Both the position numbers and the translations under genes were made by a program. Below are positions 36,822-45,160 of a stretch of 53,915 nucleotides of DNA, piece after piece. The DNA lies in contig JAJPGT010000035.1 in the NCBI GenBank assembly GCA_021325655.1, positions 1 to 53,915 of the forward strand, written 5' to 3'. A model generated the notes under the pieces. That model was given only the letters and a program-made list of their open reading frames with translations, was not told where the DNA came from and searched no databases. The DNA comes from Pseudomonadota bacterium (GTDB taxonomy: Bacteria; Chloroflexota; UBA6077; JAJPGT01). Position 1 is the stretch's first letter. Every line of letters begins with the position of its first letter.

Positions 36822-37130
36822 GTGATAGACAAGACGCTGGTCTGCCGTGATTGTGGCCGCCAATTCCCCTTTACCGCTGGCGAGCAGGAGTTTTACGCCA
36901 GCCGCGGCTTCGACAACGAGCCGTCCCGCTGCCCCGAATGCCGAGCGGCCCGCAAGGCCGAGAGCGGCCGCGCCGGGCGCTCGAGTGGCGGATACGGCCG
37001 CGAGCGACGCGACATGTATCCGGCGGTGTGTGCCCAGTGCGGCCGGGAGACCCAGGTGCCCTTCCAGCCGCGGGGCGACCGGCCCGTGTACTGCTCGGAC
37101 TGCTTCGAACGCCAGCGGGCGCATCGCTAG
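36822..37130 (+). CDS. Zinc-ribbon protein (zf-trcl/CxxC type)
   Basis: A 102-residue protein with two zinc ribbons. First: DKTLVCRDCGRQFPFTAGEQ, then FYASRGF and RCPECR, the known zinc-ribbon family with TAGEQEFY signature. Second: YPAVCAQCGRETQVPFQP, then VYCSDCFERQR. Linker is Arg/Gly/Ser-rich. Probably nucleic acid binding. GTG start 36822 after GAGGAG. TACACT further upstream could be the -10. Confidence 0.88.
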   Translation: MIDKTLVCRDCGRQFPFTAGEQEFYASRGFDNEPSRCPECRAARKAESGRAGRSSGGYGRERRDMYPAVCAQCGRETQVPFQPRGDRPVYCSDCFERQRAHR

Positions 37131-37259
37131 CACCGCCCGGCCTGGGTGGAGCGCGGTGTTCTTCGCCGTGCTCGCCTGCCCATCCGGCGCGCCGCGGCGG
37201 AGCACGCGTGGCAGACCATCCGGGGCGAGCCCTGGCACTGAGCATTGAGAGGAGCACCG

Positions 37260-37337
37260 ATGTCGAAGAAGGGCGGCAACAAGACCAAGCGACCGGCGAA
37301 GCCGCCGATGGGCAACAAGGGCCCGAAGAAGAAGTGA
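37260..37337 (+). CDS. 25-residue lysine-rich microprotein
   Basis: ATG 37260 to TGA 37337 encodes MSKKGGNKTKRPAKPPMGNK and GPKKK. A strong AGAGGAG (37248-37254) stands 5 bases before the ATG. Nine of 25 residues are Lys. The composition suggests binding to RNA or ribosome. It lies between two basic proteins on the same strand. It is too short for standard calling, but the ribosome site and composition make it credible. Confidence 0.6.
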   Translation: MSKKGGNKTKRPAKPPMGNKGPKKK

Positions 37338-37353
37338 AGGGCTAACACCCATT

Positions 37354-37659
37354 ATGGCTCGACGACGCCAGCGCGACCGGCGTCCGCCCCCGAGGCGGAG
37401 AGATTTCACGCGCCAAGACGATCGGTTCGCCGAGCGCGCGCTCGACGTCGCGGCGGCCCGGCTGGTGAGCGAGCACAGCACGGCGGAGCTACGCCTGCTG
37501 GTTCAGCGGAGCCGTGATGCCCGGTACTGGGCCGACGTGCAAGCGCAGCAAGAGCCCAGTCCGGAGGCGCTCCAGCGCTTCCGGGCCGCGGAGCGGTCTC
37601 TGCTCGAGGCCGAGCGAGCGCTGGCGCTGTCCGAGGCCGCGCCTGGCGATCCCGTCTGA
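37354..37659 (+). CDS. Small basic protein (hypothetical)
   Basis: A 101-residue protein. The first 20 residues are mainly Arg (MARRRQRDRRPPPRRRDF). The rest is predicted helical (FAERALDVAAARLVSEHSTA, then AERSLLEAERALALSE). It starts 16 bases after the microprotein, so they are probably cotranscribed. No family known to me. Confidence 0.55.
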   Translation: MARRRQRDRRPPPRRRDFTRQDDRFAERALDVAAARLVSEHSTAELRLLVQRSRDARYWADVQAQQEPSPEALQRFRAAERSLLEAERALALSEAAPGDPV

Positions 37660-37684
37660 CGCCTGGCGGGGCTTCGGGAGCGCG

Positions 37685-38767
37685 TTACCCGATCTCCTCG
37701 GGCGCCACGGCGCGGTGCTCGTCCATCGAGCGGTAGGCAGCCAGCGCCACCTGGAGCGTCTTCAAGTTGTCCCGGCCGCTGGTCAGCGGCTCGGGACCAC
37801 CCGCCGCGGCGCGGAGCAGGTCGCCCATCGGGCCGACGAAGGCGCCGGGGATCCAGGTGCCCGGTAGCTGCATGCTCTGCCGCTCGCCGTTGGTGTGCCG
37901 CTTCGAGATCACCCAGAGATCGTCCGGGGCGCCGTGGGGATAGTTGTCAAAGACGCCGAAGCGGCCGCCGAGTGCCCCCTCGGTGCCGTCGATCCGCAGG
38001 ATGGCGTAGGTGTCGCCCGCCTGGTTGTTGTGCTCGGCGGAGACGAAGACTTGCTTTTCGGGGCCGTAGTCCAGCACGGTCAGCGTTCGCGTTTCGCCCT
38101 TGCCCGGCTGGCCGGGATACCAGGCGCCTCGAGAGAAGACCAGGGCCGGCTCGCCGAAGAGATAGCGCATCGTATCCAGGTAGTGGATGCTGTGGACGAA
38201 GATCTCCATCCGCGGCATGTCCAGCATCCAGGGCCAGGCGCGCCAGTCGGTGTTGATGTTCACGTCGATCCGCGCCCCGGTCGCGGTGCCGATCCAGCCG
38301 GCGTCCAGCAGCCGCTTGGCAGCGGCGACCAGCGGCTCCCAGCGCATCTGCTGGTTCACCGCCAGCTTCACTCCGGCTGCCTCGGCCGCCTCGACGATCC
38401 GCCGGGCGTTGTCGTAGGTCAGCGCCAGCGGCTTCTGGCAGAGGACGTGGCGCCCGGAGGCGGCAGCCCGTGGCGCTCCCTCCACCTGCACCCAGGGCGG
38501 CACCGCGAAGTCCACCACCTGCACCGCCGGGTCGGCCAGCAGCGCGTCCAGGCTGTCATAGGCGTGGGGGATGGCGAAGCGAGCGGCGGTCTGCTGCGCC
38601 GCGGCGAGGTTGACGTCGGCGATGGCTACCACGTTGTACCGGGCCTCCTGATAGGCCAGGAGATGCCCGGCGTTGACGATCGCGCCGGCGCCAAGGATGC
38701 CGATCCCGAGCGACGGCGCCGGGGATGGGGCGGGCTGATGGACCAGGAACTCCTCGAGGGCGGTCAT
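37685..38767 (-). CDS. Gfo/Idh/MocA-family oxidoreductase
   Basis: A 360-residue NAD(P)-dependent sugar or inositol dehydrogenase-like protein. The Rossmann start is LGIGILGAGAIVNAGHL. The family's EKP motif appears as HVLCQKPLAL, with Gln for Glu. Later AVNQQMRWEP and EIFVHSIHYLDTMRYLFGEP carry residues of the catalytic region. The C-terminal domain ends near residue 350. ATG overlaps the stop of the kinase gene as ATGA, showing coupling. It is the last gene of the four-gene sugar operon. Confidence 0.9.
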   Translation of the reverse strand: MTALEEFLVHQPAPSPAPSLGIGILGAGAIVNAGHLLAYQEARYNVVAIADVNLAAAQQTAARFAIPHAYDSLDALLADPAVQVVDFAVPPWVQVEGAPRAAASGRHVLCQKPLALTYDNARRIVEAAEAAGVKLAVNQQMRWEPLVAAAKRLLDAGWIGTATGARIDVNINTDWRAWPWMLDMPRMEIFVHSIHYLDTMRYLFGEPALVFSRGAWYPGQPGKGETRTLTVLDYGPEKQVFVSAEHNNQAGDTYAILRIDGTEGALGGRFGVFDNYPHGAPDDLWVISKRHTNGERQSMQLPGTWIPGAFVGPMGDLLRAAAGGPEPLTSGRDNLKTLQVALAAYRSMDEHRAVAPEEIG

Positions 38768-39702
38768 GCCTGCTGTTCTCCCTGGGAACTGAGGAACGCT
38801 TCGAGCTGAGCGCGGGTGGGCAGTCCGGCGATCACCCCGAACGCCTGGACGTTCAGCGCTCCGCAGGCGCAGCCGCGCCATACTGCCTCCCGCAGCGAGC
38901 GCCCTTCGGCAAGCGAGACGGCCACTCCGGCCAGGAAGCTGTCGCCGGCGCCGGTCGGGTCGACCTCCCGCACGGGAAAGGCGGGGACGTGAAAGGCGTC
39001 GCCGCCGGAGCGGACGAACGCGCCCTGGGCACCCTGGGTGATGATGACCGTGTCCGGCCCGAGCGCAACCAGCTTCTCCGCCAACGCCGCCGGGCTCAGC
39101 GGCGCGTCGGCCGGCAGACCCGCGATGTAGCGGGCCTCCACCGCGTTCGGGACGATGACGTCAGTCAGGCGGAGCAGCGAGGGGGGCAGCGGCTTGTACG
39201 GGCCGGGGGTGAGCACAGTGCGGACGCCGTGGCGGCGGGCGAGCGCGAAGCCGGCCTCCACCGTTTCGACCGCCAGCTCGAGCTGAGCCAGCAGCAGCGC
39301 GCTGTCGGCGATCGCTGGCTCGAAGCGCTCCAGGTCGGCCGGGCTGAGCTCCTCGTTGGCGCCCGGGTCGACCACGGTGTAGTTCTGCTCGCCGGGGGTA
39401 ATCATCACACAGAAACCGCCGGTTGGACGACCAGGGACGCGAACCAGGACCGGGGTTTCAACCCCCTCGTCCTGCCAGAAGCGTGCAGCGTACTCTCCCA
39501 GGATGTCCTGCCCCACCGCCACCGCCTGCCGCACCCGTGCCCCGAGCCGGGCGGCGGCGACCGCCTGGTTAGAGCCCTTGCCGCCATGCTCCGGGTGCAG
39601 ATTCGTGCCGAGCAGCGATTCGCCGACCACCGGGAGCCGCGGGACGTTCAGGTGGAACCCGAACACATAGCTACTCAGAACGGCGATTCGCGGCTGGCTC
39701 AC
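38764..39702 (-). CDS. PfkB/ribokinase-family sugar kinase
   Basis: A 312-residue kinase. The first signature is LHPEHGGKGSNQAVAAARLG; the second is REVDPTGAGDSFLAGVAVS with the catalytic Asp in GAGD. The ATP site and lid segments agree with ribokinase-like enzymes. GTG start 39702 overlaps the TGA of the cupin gene as GTGA. Its sugar is unknown; adjacent genes suggest an unusual sugar or polyol. Confidence 0.9.
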   Translation of the reverse strand: MSQPRIAVLSSYVFGFHLNVPRLPVVGESLLGTNLHPEHGGKGSNQAVAAARLGARVRQAVAVGQDILGEYAARFWQDEGVETPVLVRVPGRPTGGFCVMITPGEQNYTVVDPGANEELSPADLERFEPAIADSALLLAQLELAVETVEAGFALARRHGVRTVLTPGPYKPLPPSLLRLTDVIVPNAVEARYIAGLPADAPLSPAALAEKLVALGPDTVIITQGAQGAFVRSGGDAFHVPAFPVREVDPTGAGDSFLAGVAVSLAEGRSLREAVWRGCACGALNVQAFGVIAGLPTRAQLEAFLSSQGEQQA

Positions 39703-40265
39703 GGCGCGCTCCGAGCGGGGATGACGGTCGGCCGGCCGTTGCGCTCCACCACGCGCAGCGAGAAGCCGTCCCGCTGGATGGAGGCGTAGTCGTGCCCGGC
39801 GTTGGCCGGCCAGACGGAGAAGAAGCTGAACGGCTCGTCGCCCACGTTCACGGCCCGATGGGCGCAGCCGGGCGGAGTGTAGGCAACGGTGCCCGGCCGC
39901 AGCTCCAGTGCCTCGCCTCGGCCGTCCCGCCGGTCGAGCACCAGCATCCCGTGACCACGCAGCGCCAGGTACACCTCGCCGGCCTCCGGCCGGGCGTGGT
40001 AGTGGCCGCGGGTCATAAAGTACTCGTCGCCCACCCGGCCGGGTTGGATAATGGTTGAGCCGAAGCGGAGCTGGCCCTCCACCTCGGGCGCGAACGATTC
40101 GCCGTAGGTGTAGATGAGCGGATCGTCGGCCAGCAGCCGCGCCTCGGCCTCCGGGTCGCGGTAATAGCCACGCATGTCGCTGAGCCGGCGGGTGTACGTG
40201 GCGGCAGCGTCGCGGAGCTCGCCGCTGAGCAGGTCGAGCAGGGCGGTCAGCGATGGCACAGTCAT
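39699..40265 (-). CDS. Cupin-type phosphoglucose isomerase-like protein
   Basis: A 188-residue cupin matching the archaeal-type glucose-6-phosphate isomerase family. The metal motif is TRGHYHARPEAGEVYLALRG (two His and a Glu), with the second His in YTPPGCAHRAVNVG. The conserved IYTYGES and FGSTIIQPGRVGDE also fit. Known enzymes interconvert glucose- and fructose-6-phosphate, but sugar-operon copies may isomerise other sugar phosphates or free sugars. ATG overlaps the SDR stop as ATGA. Confidence 0.85.
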   Translation of the reverse strand: MTVPSLTALLDLLSGELRDAAATYTRRLSDMRGYYRDPEAEARLLADDPLIYTYGESFAPEVEGQLRFGSTIIQPGRVGDEYFMTRGHYHARPEAGEVYLALRGHGMLVLDRRDGRGEALELRPGTVAYTPPGCAHRAVNVGDEPFSFFSVWPANAGHDYASIQRDGFSLRVVERNGRPTVIPARSAP

Positions 40266-41011
40266 GCGGTGGAGCCTCCATCGACAAATAGCGCGGTGCC
40301 GGTCACCCAGCTCGCCGCGTCCGAAGCCAGGTAGAGCACCGCCTGGGCCACATCCTCGGGCGTGCCGAGGCGCTTGATCGGCCGGCGCCCCACCATCTGC
40401 GTCCGCGTGCCCTCCGGGTCAGCCTGGCGGCTCAAGAACTCGTCCAACATCGCGGTCTCGATCGTCCCGGGGCAGACGCAGTTCACCCGGATCCCACGTG
40501 GGGCCAGCTCATGCGCCAGCGCCTTGGACATCGCCAGGATACCTCCCTTGGCGGCGGAGTACACCACCCAGTGCGGGTTGCCTTTGACCGCCAGCGTTGA
40601 AGCATTGTTGACGATGCAGCCGCCCACACGCTCCAGCAGCGGCACTGTGGCCTTAATGACCAGGAAGACGCCCTTGAGGTTCACGGACATGAGGCGGTCC
40701 CACTCGGCCTCGCTGGTCTCCAGCAGGCCCTTGACCAACGGAACCGCGGCGTTGTTAAACACCACGTCCAGCCGGCCGATCCGCTCGGCCGCCTCCGCGA
40801 GCCGCGCCATGTCCTCCGCCCGCGAGACGTCGATCTGCACGAACGTCGCCGCGCCGCCCGCGCGGCGGATCTCGTCGCGCACGGCCTCGCCGCTCGCCGC
40901 CACATCCGCCAGCAGCGCGTGTGCCCCCTCGGCTGCGAACGCGCGGGCGGTGGCCGCGCCGATCCCGGCCGCGGCGCCCGTCACCAGCGCCACCTTTCCC
41001 TCGAAGCGCAC
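40262..41011 (-). CDS. Short-chain dehydrogenase/reductase (SDR)
   Basis: A 249-residue classical SDR. NAD(P) motif TGAAAGIG (11-18), Asp36-Val37 after it (ADVAASG, suggesting NAD), NNA near residue 86, Asn111, Ser138, Tyr151 and Lys155 in YSAAK. All catalytic residues are present. It is first in the operon of SDR, cupin isomerase, PfkB kinase and Gfo/Idh/MocA, each overlapping the next by 4 bases. The GTG start has GGGAGGGAG just upstream. Confidence 0.92.
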   Translation of the reverse strand: MRFEGKVALVTGAAAGIGAATARAFAAEGAHALLADVAASGEAVRDEIRRAGGAATFVQIDVSRAEDMARLAEAAERIGRLDVVFNNAAVPLVKGLLETSEAEWDRLMSVNLKGVFLVIKATVPLLERVGGCIVNNASTLAVKGNPHWVVYSAAKGGILAMSKALAHELAPRGIRVNCVCPGTIETAMLDEFLSRQADPEGTRTQMVGRRPIKRLGTPEDVAQAVLYLASDAASWVTGTALFVDGGSTA

Positions 41012-41321
41012 CGGGCTCCCTCCCGTCGATGAGGGTAGCGTACCGGAGCGTCTCCTTGCTCTCTAGTGCGCGAGCGGGGATTCGCTTGGCGATCACGAGC
41101 AGCAGGCATACTGATTGCCAACGTGGTGTCTGGTGCCGGATGATGGTGGACCGCGAGGCACGCGAGCCGCCCTCGCCGCTGCCAGATGGTGACCATCTCC
41201 CGCTTGCGCTCGCAGTGTGCCCAGCCCGTGGCCCGGTGGAGCTGCGCCGTCCTGCCGAGCTGCCAGGTCGGCTGAGCGAGGCTGGCGGGAGCATCGGACC
41301 GGGTCAGGAGCACGAACAGCG
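41012..41321. other. Divergent gene-free stretch
   Basis: About 310 bases between the SDR operon and the receiver protein gene. It must hold both promoters, but no convincing -10/-35 pair or operator was found. Confidence 0.4.
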
Positions 41322-42038
41322 ATGCAGGGCAAGGGGGTATCAGAGACGGAGCGGGGGGTTCAGGTCCTGCTGGTCGAGGACGACGACGACCACGCCGACC
41401 TGGCGATGCTCATGCTGGCCCGCTCACCCGTGGCAGAGTTCACCGTCGACCGGGTCGCGAGCGGGCAGGAGGCGCTGGAGCAGGCCGCCGGAAAGCGGTA
41501 CGACGCGCTCCTCCTGGACTACTACCTACACGATGGCGATGGACTGACGCTGCTCGAGGAGCTGCGGTCCGTGGGGGTGGAAACCCCCGCGCTGCTGCTG
41601 ACCGGGCTGGGCTCCGAGGAGATCGCGGCGCGCGCCCTGCGCGCCCGCGCGGATGACTATCTGCCCAAGGATGAGGGGCTCTCTGGGGACACCCTGGCGC
41701 GCACCGTGCGGGCGATGGTCGAGCGCCACCGGCTGCGGGAGGAGCTGGCAGTAGCCCGGGAGCAGGCGGCGCGGGCGGAGGCGGCGGTGGCCACGGGCAA
41801 GGCGGTGGCGCATGATCTCGCCACCCCGCTCAGCCTGGTGGTGGGATTGGCCGAGTTGCTGTTGCGCGACGAACCGAACCTCTCGCCCACCGGTCGCGCC
41901 TACCTGCAGGAGCTGCTGAGCAGCGCGGTGAAGGCGGGGGAGCTGCTGGCTCGGCTGAACCGGATCGCGGAATACACCGAGACCTCGTCGCCTGTCGGCC
42001 CGATCCTCGATCTGGAACGGGCCACGCGCGCCGACTAG
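41322..42038 (+). CDS. Receiver domain protein with an H-box helix but no ATPase domain
   Basis: A 238-residue protein. Residues 12-130 are a receiver: VLLVEDDDDHAD, phosphoacceptor Asp66 (DALLLDYYLHDGDG), LLLTG and DDYLPKDEG (Lys116). A coiled coil (130-160) leads to GKAVAHDLATPLSLVVGLAE, an H-box-like segment with His164, and the next helix pair. The gene then ends with no N, G1, F or G2 boxes. So it may be a phosphotransfer hub (like Spo0B) or a truncated hybrid kinase. CAGGAG lies 11 bases before ATG 41322. Confidence 0.82.
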   Translation: MQGKGVSETERGVQVLLVEDDDDHADLAMLMLARSPVAEFTVDRVASGQEALEQAAGKRYDALLLDYYLHDGDGLTLLEELRSVGVETPALLLTGLGSEEIAARALRARADDYLPKDEGLSGDTLARTVRAMVERHRLREELAVAREQAARAEAAVATGKAVAHDLATPLSLVVGLAELLLRDEPNLSPTGRAYLQELLSSAVKAGELLARLNRIAEYTETSSPVGPILDLERATRAD

Positions 42039-42074
42039 CGCGCAGCCCCAGGCTCTGGCGCCGGCGGTGCGCTA
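42036..42074. terminator. Hairpin between convergent stop codons
   Basis: TAGCGC (42036-42041) pairs with GCGCTA (42069-42074), and an inner CCAG/CTGG pairs. Both arms contain the stop codons of the flanking genes. Confidence 0.45.
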
Positions 42075-42662
42075 CGACAGCCCCTTGAGCCGGTGCGCCT
42101 CTTGCAGCGCCAGCCAGGCGCCGGCCTCGAAGAAGGCGTACAGCCGACGGTAGCGGCCATGGTAGATATCGGGCCGCGGCTTGCCCAGGGCGATCTCCCA
42201 GATGCCCCGCTCCAGCTCCTCCAGCCGATCCTTCAGCTCCGCCGGGCCGCGCGGGGGGAAGATATCGCGATATCCTTCGGGTGGCCCCGGGAACGTCGTC
42301 GCCTCTGGAGGGATCTTTGGGAGCCAGCCCATCACCAGCCGAGCGTGCAGGAGCGCGATCAGGCAGCGCACGTCGGCCGGGGTCAGCGATGCCGGCGCGC
42401 GCGTATCCAGCGGGTCATCGAGGCCGATGTCCGGCCCGACGACGTAGCGCAGCTCGTCGACGCTCCCGTCCTGGGCGCGCACCACCCAGCGCAGCCCCTC
42501 GCGCATCGCCTCCACGTGCGGCAGTGTCCGCTCGGCGAGATACGCTACCTGCTGCCGATCGTGGCGGGCATTGAGGTGGTCGCGCAGGACCGCCCGCGTC
42601 CCAACGTAGACCTTGGCAACGTCTAACAACTCGACGCTATCCGGACGAACGATCCCGTCCAT
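42072..42662 (-). CDS. Hypothetical protein downstream of rlmN
   Basis: A 196-residue soluble, mostly helical protein with no family recognised by me. Noticeable pieces: ADVRCLIALLHARLVMGWLP, PPEGYRDIFPPRG, ELERGIWEIALGKPRPDIY and GRYRRLYAFFEAGAWLALQE. It begins 12 bases after the rlmN stop and would be cotranscribed, with the GAGGG ribosome site at the rlmN end. Good coding character on composition. Function unknown. Confidence 0.65.
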   Translation of the reverse strand: MDGIVRPDSVELLDVAKVYVGTRAVLRDHLNARHDRQQVAYLAERTLPHVEAMREGLRWVVRAQDGSVDELRYVVGPDIGLDDPLDTRAPASLTPADVRCLIALLHARLVMGWLPKIPPEATTFPGPPEGYRDIFPPRGPAELKDRLEELERGIWEIALGKPRPDIYHGRYRRLYAFFEAGAWLALQEAHRLKGLS

Positions 42663-42674
42663 GGTGGTCCACCC

Positions 42675-43805
42675 TCATCCGAGAGCAGCTATGGTAGAAC
42701 GATTCGCTCGGTTTGTCTCGGTCTTAAGCTGTCCGCAGGCCGCGGCAATGTCGCGGCCGCGGCTCGCGCGCACGGTTACGCGCACCCCGTTGGCGCGGAG
42801 CACGTCGGCGAACTGGCGGATGCTGGCAGCGCTGGAGCTGGCGAACCCGGCCGCGGTCGGGTTGTAGGGGATCAGGTTCACGTGCAGCAACGCTGGCGGC
42901 AGCGCCGTGCGCAGCACCCTGGCCAGCTCCGCCGCATGCTCCGGGGCATCGTTCACCCCGCCGAGCATCACGTACTCGAAGCTGACCCGGCGGTCCGTCT
43001 CGGCGGCGTACTCCCGCGCCGCGGCAAGCACCTCCGCCAGGGGGTAGCGGCGATTGATTGGCATGATGCTGGAGCGGATGGCATCGTTCGGGGCGTGCAG
43101 AGAGACGGCTAGCCGGACGTGCAGCCCTTCGTGGGCGAGCTGGCGCATCCGCGGCGCCAGCCCGCTGGTCGAGATGGTGATCCGCCGCTCGGACATCCCC
43201 ATCCCGAGCGGGTCGGCGAGCAGCCGGACCGACTTCAGCGTCGCGGCGTAGTTGTGCAGCGGCTCCCCCATTCCCATGTAGACCACGTTGCTCACCCCGC
43301 GCTCCTCCGGGCGGGCATGGGGGGTGGCGAACTGGTAGACCTGGCTGACGATCTCGCCGGCGCTCAGATTGCGGGCCAGCCCCATCTCCCCGGTCGCGCA
43401 GAAGCCGCATCCCAGCGCGCAGCCAGCCTGGGTCGAGACGCACACCGTCAGCCGGCCGTCGCGGGCTGGAATCCCAACCGTTTCGATCTGCTGCCCGTCG
43501 CGCAGCCGGAGCAGCAGCTTGCGGGTACCATCGGCCGCGCGCTGGTCGGCCACGACCTCGCCCGCGACGGCGCCGAGCCGCTCGGCCAGCTCGCGGCGCA
43601 GCGCGGCCGGCAGGTCGCTCATCTGCTCCCAGCACGTCGCCAGCCGGCCATGCAGCCAGTGGAACACCTGGCGCGCGCGGTAGCGCGGCTGCCCCAGCTC
43701 GGCCAGCAGCACCTCCAGCTCCGCCAGGGTGAGGTCCTGCGCGAGCGGGCGGTCCGCAGCAAGCCGATCGTGCAACTCTGAAAGGGTTGCTTGCAGTGTC
43801 GTCAT
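42675..43805 (-). CDS. rlmN: 23S rRNA/tRNA adenine-C2 methyltransferase RlmN
   Basis: A 376-residue radical SAM enzyme that methylates A2503 of 23S rRNA and A37 of some tRNAs. The [4Fe-4S] motif CxxxCxxC is in AGCALGCGFCATG. The N-terminal segment LAELGQPRYRARQVFHWLHG and the C-terminal Cys in IAAACGQL (methyl-cysteine) fit. The YMGMGEPLHNY and VSLHAPNDAIR segments support it. The ATG is at 43805. Followed by the 196-residue gene. Confidence 0.96.
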   Translation of the reverse strand: MTTLQATLSELHDRLAADRPLAQDLTLAELEVLLAELGQPRYRARQVFHWLHGRLATCWEQMSDLPAALRRELAERLGAVAGEVVADQRAADGTRKLLLRLRDGQQIETVGIPARDGRLTVCVSTQAGCALGCGFCATGEMGLARNLSAGEIVSQVYQFATPHARPEERGVSNVVYMGMGEPLHNYAATLKSVRLLADPLGMGMSERRITISTSGLAPRMRQLAHEGLHVRLAVSLHAPNDAIRSSIMPINRRYPLAEVLAAAREYAAETDRRVSFEYVMLGGVNDAPEHAAELARVLRTALPPALLHVNLIPYNPTAAGFASSSAASIRQFADVLRANGVRVTVRASRGRDIAAACGQLKTETNRANRSTIAALG

Positions 43806-43978
43806 GCTATTTGAGTCTACCCTCTGAGCGTGAGGCGGCGAAACAATGGCGGCTCACACCCCGATCACGGACCATGCTGGCACGCCGCGGGCCAGCCCGC
43901 GGCCGCGGTTGCCCCTCGCGCGGCGACGGAGTACCCTCACGACGGGACCGTTGGCGCCAGGCAGCAGGGAGGAGCACC

Positions 43979-44977
43979 ATGGCGGTGTTGGGTGAGCTTC
44001 CATACGAGGTGGTGGAGGGCTGGGAGCAGCTTCCCGCCGGTTACACCCACCTGGATGTTGCCGGGGTGGCGGTCGACTCGCGCGACCGCGTCTATCTGCT
44101 CACCCGCTCCCAGCCGCGGGTGCTGATCTACGCCTCCGACGGACGCTTCATCGGCTCCTGGGGCGAGGGTGTGTTCACCAACCGAACCCACGGGATCACC
44201 ATTGGGCCAGACGACGCGGTGTACTGCGTGGACGACGGCGACCACACCGTCCGCAAGTTCACCCCGAGCGGTGAGCTGCTGCTGACGCTCGGGACCAGCG
44301 GGGTGGCGTCCGACACCGGTTACGACGGCCGCTCGCTGGACAGCATCGCCCGCGGCGGGCCGCCCTTCAATCGACCGACCAACGTCGCGGTGGCCCCGAG
44401 TGGGGAGCTGTACGTCTCGGACGGCTACGGCAACGCACGCGTGCACCGCTTCAGCGCCGACGGCCGGCTCATCCAGTCCTGGGGCGAGCCGGGGACCGGA
44501 CCGGGCCAGTTCCACCTGCCCCACGCCATCGCGGTGGCGCCCGACGGCCGGGTGCTGGTGGCGGACCGGGAGAACGACCGGATTCAGGTCTTCAGCCCCG
44601 ACGGGGAGTACCTGGAGGAGTGGACCGCGGTGCAGCGCCCGTGCGGGCTGCACATGGGCCACGACGGCCGGGTGTACGTCGGCGAGCTGGCCTGGCCGCG
44701 CGGCTGGCGCTCCTACACCCGGGGCGAGATTCAGGAGGAGTCACCCGCGCGGGTGAGCGTGCTCGACCTGCACGGAGCGGTGCTCGCCCGCTGGGGTGGA
44801 TACCCGCCCTGCGCCCCGGGCAACGTCTTCGCCCCGCACGGCATCTGCATCGATTCGCGTGGCGACGTCTACGTGGCGGAAGTGACGGGCACCGCAGCGA
44901 AGAACGCACCCCACTCCGGGGTGCTCGGGCCAGTGGAACCTGGCTGCCATACCTTCCAGAAGTTCGCGCGGCGCTAA
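43979..44977 (+). CDS. NHL-repeat/PHM-like propeller protein
   Basis: A 332-residue six-bladed-propeller-type protein with no signal peptide. NHL-style repeats: VAGVAVDSRDRVYLLTRSQP, HGITIGPDDAVYCVDDG, PTNVAVAPSGELYVSDGYGN and HAIAVAPDGRVLVADREND. The last two resemble peptidyl-alpha-hydroxyglycine lyase. Catalytic assignment is not certain. Starts at ATG 43979 after AGGGAGGAG. It is upstream of and separate from the tandem membrane genes. Confidence 0.85.
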   Translation: MAVLGELPYEVVEGWEQLPAGYTHLDVAGVAVDSRDRVYLLTRSQPRVLIYASDGRFIGSWGEGVFTNRTHGITIGPDDAVYCVDDGDHTVRKFTPSGELLLTLGTSGVASDTGYDGRSLDSIARGGPPFNRPTNVAVAPSGELYVSDGYGNARVHRFSADGRLIQSWGEPGTGPGQFHLPHAIAVAPDGRVLVADRENDRIQVFSPDGEYLEEWTAVQRPCGLHMGHDGRVYVGELAWPRGWRSYTRGEIQEESPARVSVLDLHGAVLARWGGYPPCAPGNVFAPHGICIDSRGDVYVAEVTGTAAKNAPHSGVLGPVEPGCHTFQKFARR

Positions 44978-45160
44978 GCCGCCGCCCCGCGTTCGCCGCG
45001 CCCCGGTGGCGGGCGTGCTCGCTGCTCCCGGTGGCCGCGCGGGCTATTGTGGCGCGCGGGCCGCTCCGGCCGTATGCTGGCCTTGGGGCGCCTCACGCGA
45101 CCGGTGGCGCGTCGGATCGCCCGGCCGCGGCCTGGCCAGGGGGGCGCGCCGGGGGATGGC

